A stretch of DNA of 7,326 nt from Aquirhabdus sp. Lineage in GTDB: Bacteria > Pseudomonadota > Gammaproteobacteria > Pseudomonadales > Moraxellaceae. The stretch lies in NCBI GenBank assembly GCA_030150135.1, contig JASLGO010000071.1:1-7326 (forward strand), in the 5' to 3' direction. Shown here piece after piece: positions 5,548-7,326 of the stretch; position 1 is the stretch's first letter, and the number at the start of each line of letters is the position of its first letter. The position numbers and the translations under genes were made by a program. The notes beneath the pieces were generated by a model, which saw only the letters and a list, made by a program, of their open reading frames with translations, was not told the DNA's origin and made no database searches.

Positions 5548-6450
5548 ATGTTCATGACAGTGGGTCTGGATGACTCTAAGTATTTCGCAGCATCAATTGC
5601 GTGTGCAATGCTGTTATTTATATTTATCATGACTGCAAAAAATCTAGATCAGGAATTAAGGAAACCTTTAGTTGCCCTGCTTGTGTCAGTATTGGCGGGA
5701 GCTGTCATGCTTATATCCAAAGCAATTCCAATGTTGGTCATTGGCGTATTATGTTTGGGGTTTCTGATTGCAATTGCCAGAAATGTGGCTCAACTTCATC
5801 CTATTTTGCATCAGGAAATACAGCCTCCAGCCGAGGATGTTCAGACTCAATCTTTGATACGGCAATCATCACTCGTTCGTCTTGGATCGTTGAAGGCATT
5901 ATGGCCTGTGGTGAGTATTGTGGTCGTGATGGGGTTCTTTTGTTTTATTTATTTACTATTTAATAAAAATGGATTTATGAATGTGATGGGCTCAATGCAT
6001 TCGACGCCATCATCTGTAGGCGTCGCCCAGCCCCTTGCTCCTGCACGCAAAGAGCCAACACAATCAATCAAGATTGATACAAAGCACGATCTCGCAATAC
6101 AAACCTATCAACAAGCTAAAATTGATCATCAGGCATCACTTCATGCTGTTGACGTAGAGTGGGGACATCTATCGAAAAGTGTATCTAAAGCTAATTTGGG
6201 GAGTTGGATCAAAAGTCAGCAGGCATGGTCAATGTCAAAAAGACATGTTTGTGGTGTAACAGAGGATGCTCAAGAGATCTCTACAATTACTGCTGCGGGA
6301 CTCACATTAAAAACTAAAACACTTCGCTGTGATACCGAGGCAAACCTGAATCGTGCCAGCTACATCAAGAATTCAGTGACTGCGATAAGGAAAGGACATC
6401 AGCCGACTGATGATCTAGGTAATCTGATACAGAGCCTACACAAACAGTAA
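5548..6450 (+). CDS. Four-helix membrane protein with LprI/DUF1311-like periplasmic tail
   Basis: A 300-residue protein with helices near 12-31, 40-57, 60-78 and 118-138. Positive charges cluster in the loops 31-39 and 79-117, so these are cytoplasmic and both N-terminus and the tail from about 139 are periplasmic. The tail starts with a Ser/Pro/Ala linker (about 150-172) and a helical stretch. It then shows QQAW (224-227) with C235 eight residues after the Trp, and C261 followed by R269 eight residues later. This W-x7-C ... C-x7-R arrangement is that of the LprI-type (DUF1311, lysozyme-inhibitor LprI N-terminal) domain, normally found in short secreted proteins. The family link is my reading of a few residues, so the call is moderate; an inhibitor function is not shown. 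ATG 5548 is preferred (GGA at 5538, 7 nt before it); ATG 5554 and TTG 5536 are alternatives. It has terminators or gaps on both sides, so probably monocistronic. Confidence 0.6.
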   Translation: MFMTVGLDDSKYFAASIACAMLLFIFIMTAKNLDQELRKPLVALLVSVLAGAVMLISKAIPMLVIGVLCLGFLIAIARNVAQLHPILHQEIQPPAEDVQTQSLIRQSSLVRLGSLKALWPVVSIVVVMGFFCFIYLLFNKNGFMNVMGSMHSTPSSVGVAQPLAPARKEPTQSIKIDTKHDLAIQTYQQAKIDHQASLHAVDVEWGHLSKSVSKANLGSWIKSQQAWSMSKRHVCGVTEDAQEISTITAAGLTLKTKTLRCDTEANLNRASYIKNSVTAIRKGHQPTDDLGNLIQSLHKQ

Positions 6451-6744
6451 TGCGAATGAGTCGATGACCTCATTGATACAATTTCGGATTTTATTGACGT
6501 AATCGGCACATGCTGCAATATAAGAATACTTGAAAGCTTCACATAGACACTATATCGTGCACACGCAGGATAGCGTTGTCGCGTTTGCATTTGCGATTGA
6601 TTATTAATAGACGGATGTTGACGAGCTGCTTCTGTCATCGCAGAACAACGCATGCTATTTATGAGCACGTGTCCCTGACTCGATTTTTATCATCACATCA
6701 CCATGCCTATCAGTCTGGTGTTACGTTCAACAATGAGAGCCGTA
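6451..6744. other. Non-coding gap before the FKBP gene
   Basis: In these 294 nt I find no protein with convincing composition: the open frames here are rich in His, Cys and Arg and overlap real genes. No strong terminator follows the membrane-protein gene; AATGAG/CTCATT (6455-6460, 6469-6474) forms a 6-bp stem without a T-run. TTGACG (6494-6499) and TATAAG (6519-6524) form a possible promoter, but the 19-nt spacing is long. A second candidate is listed separately. Otherwise I see nothing. Confidence 0.6.
6632..6661 (+). promoter_or_regulatory. Possible extended -10 promoter of the FKBP gene
   Basis: CTGTCA (6632-6637), an 18-nt spacer and TATTTA (6656-6661) preceded by TG at 6653-6654 form an extended -10 type promoter. 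Transcription would start near 6668, giving a leader of about 77 nt. Tentative; the TTGACG/TATAAG pair farther upstream competes. Confidence 0.3.
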
Positions 6745-7326
6745 ATGCAAAAGAAAATACTTGTTCTAACTACTTTAAGCGCCACAATCCTACTTGCTGC
6801 ATGTGGCAACGGACAAAAAAATGTTTCATTAGACACAGATAATGCAAAGTTTAGCTACGCTGTTGGTACCAAGATGGGCGAGCAAATGGCAAAGAACAAA
6901 AACCATATCGATCTGGATGCGCTCAAAGCAGGGATTGATGATGCTTTTGCTAGTAAATCGCAAAAAATGGATGAAGCAGCAAAAAATGCAATTTTTGCCA
7001 AAGTTATGCAAGAGATGACTCAAGAACAAACTGCTGAAGCAGAGCAAGCCGCGACCAAAAATAAAGCAGCTGGTGCGACTTTCTTAGCAGACAACGCTAA
7101 AAAATCAGGCGTGAAAGTCACCGCAAGTGGCTTGCAATATATCGTTGAAAAAGAAGGCACAGGCGCACACCCTACAAGCAGTGATATGGTTACCGTCAAC
7201 TATCGTGGTACATTAATTGATGGTACTGAATTTGACAGCTCTTATGCGCGCCATGAACCTGCGACTTTCCCTATGAATGGCGTGATTCCAGGGTTCTCGG
7301 AAGGCATCAAGTTGATGACTCCAGGA
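6745..7326 (+). CDS. FKBP-type peptidyl-prolyl isomerase lipoprotein, Mip/FkpA-like (3' end missing)
   Basis: Envelope folding helper that isomerises Xaa-Pro bonds. The window holds the first 194 residues; the gene runs off the right edge without a stop. A lipoprotein signal peptide ends in lipobox LAAC with Cys20, so the mature protein is membrane-anchored. Residues about 34-115 are the helical FKBP_N dimerisation domain (FSYAVGTKMGEQM at its start, then a long charged helix rich in Ala, Glu, Gln and Lys). The catalytic FKBP domain begins near 125 (SGLQYIVEKEGTG) with Y153, F163-D164, F175 and V180-I181 at the expected active-site positions. The residue matching FKBP12 Trp59 is Phe184 (VIPGF instead of the usual VIPGW). 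ATG 6745 follows GAGAG (6735-6739) by 5 nt and gives a Lys-rich n-region; in-frame ATGs at 6733 and 6703 are less likely. The rest of the active site lies outside the window. Confidence 0.93.
   Translation, partial: MQKKILVLTTLSATILLAACGNGQKNVSLDTDNAKFSYAVGTKMGEQMAKNKNHIDLDALKAGIDDAFASKSQKMDEAAKNAIFAKVMQEMTQEQTAEAEQAATKNKAAGATFLADNAKKSGVKVTASGLQYIVEKEGTGAHPTSSDMVTVNYRGTLIDGTEFDSSYARHEPATFPMNGVIPGFSEGIKLMTPG

Noticed and set aside
6399..6842. Open frames crossing the gap before the FKBP gene on both strands
   Set aside because: They overlap the flanking genes out of frame and are rich in His, Cys, Arg and Ser without domains or ribosome binding sites.
1..7326. Search for mobile elements, CRISPR repeats, toxin-antitoxin pairs, phage genes or defence systems
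   Set aside because: No transposase, integrase, nuclease, repeat array or terminal repeats are visible; the genes look like normal chromosomal envelope and regulatory genes.

Overview
The window looks like ordinary chromosome from a gammaproteobacterium, most likely Moraxellaceae (Acinetobacter or a close relative). This is inferred from the general character of the proteins, above all the Mip/FkpA-like lipoprotein at the right edge, from the moderate GC content, and from frequent TTG/GTG starts; no rRNA or other phylogenetic marker is present. I see no insertion sequence, phage gene, CRISPR array, tRNA or rRNA.

Layout. (1) Bases 1-1637, + strand: the 3' part of a YncE-like beta-propeller gene, then 17 nt later an eight-helix membrane protein of the COG4705 type, built from four copies of one two-helix unit. 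A terminator with a duplicated 3' arm follows (1663-1718). (2) 1785-3506, +: a large lipoprotein alpha/beta-hydrolase of the CocE/X-Pro dipeptidyl-peptidase S15 type, ending in a hairpin (3532-3572). (3) 3585-4782, - strand: a cysteine-free Crp-type regulator followed by a short DUF962/Mpo1-like membrane protein, convergent with the hydrolase. (4) 4941-5408, +: a small secreted four-cysteine protein of unknown function, divergent from the regulator, with its own terminator. (5) 5548-6450, +: a four-helix membrane protein with a periplasmic tail resembling the LprI/DUF1311 domain. (6) 6451-6744: a 294-nt non-coding gap. (7) 6745 to the right edge, +: the start of an FKBP-type peptidyl-prolyl isomerase lipoprotein.

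The most interesting reading is regulatory. Between the Crp-like gene and the DUF962 gene lies TGTCA-N6-TGACA, which has exactly the 5-6-5 geometry of a Crp-family operator but C instead of G at the fourth half-site position. The regulator carries Gln where E. coli CRP has Glu181, the residue known to govern specificity at that base pair. A plausible -10 box places the palindrome centre at -41.5, the class II activator position, over a poor -35. This suggests a local circuit in which the regulator activates its neighbour. The second notable item is the four-repeat membrane protein, whose invariant G-x4-D motif recurs in every repeat and suggests a pseudosymmetric ion or solute path. Many encoded proteins (propeller, hydrolase, four-cysteine protein, LprI-like tail, FKBP) are predicted to act in the periplasm or envelope.
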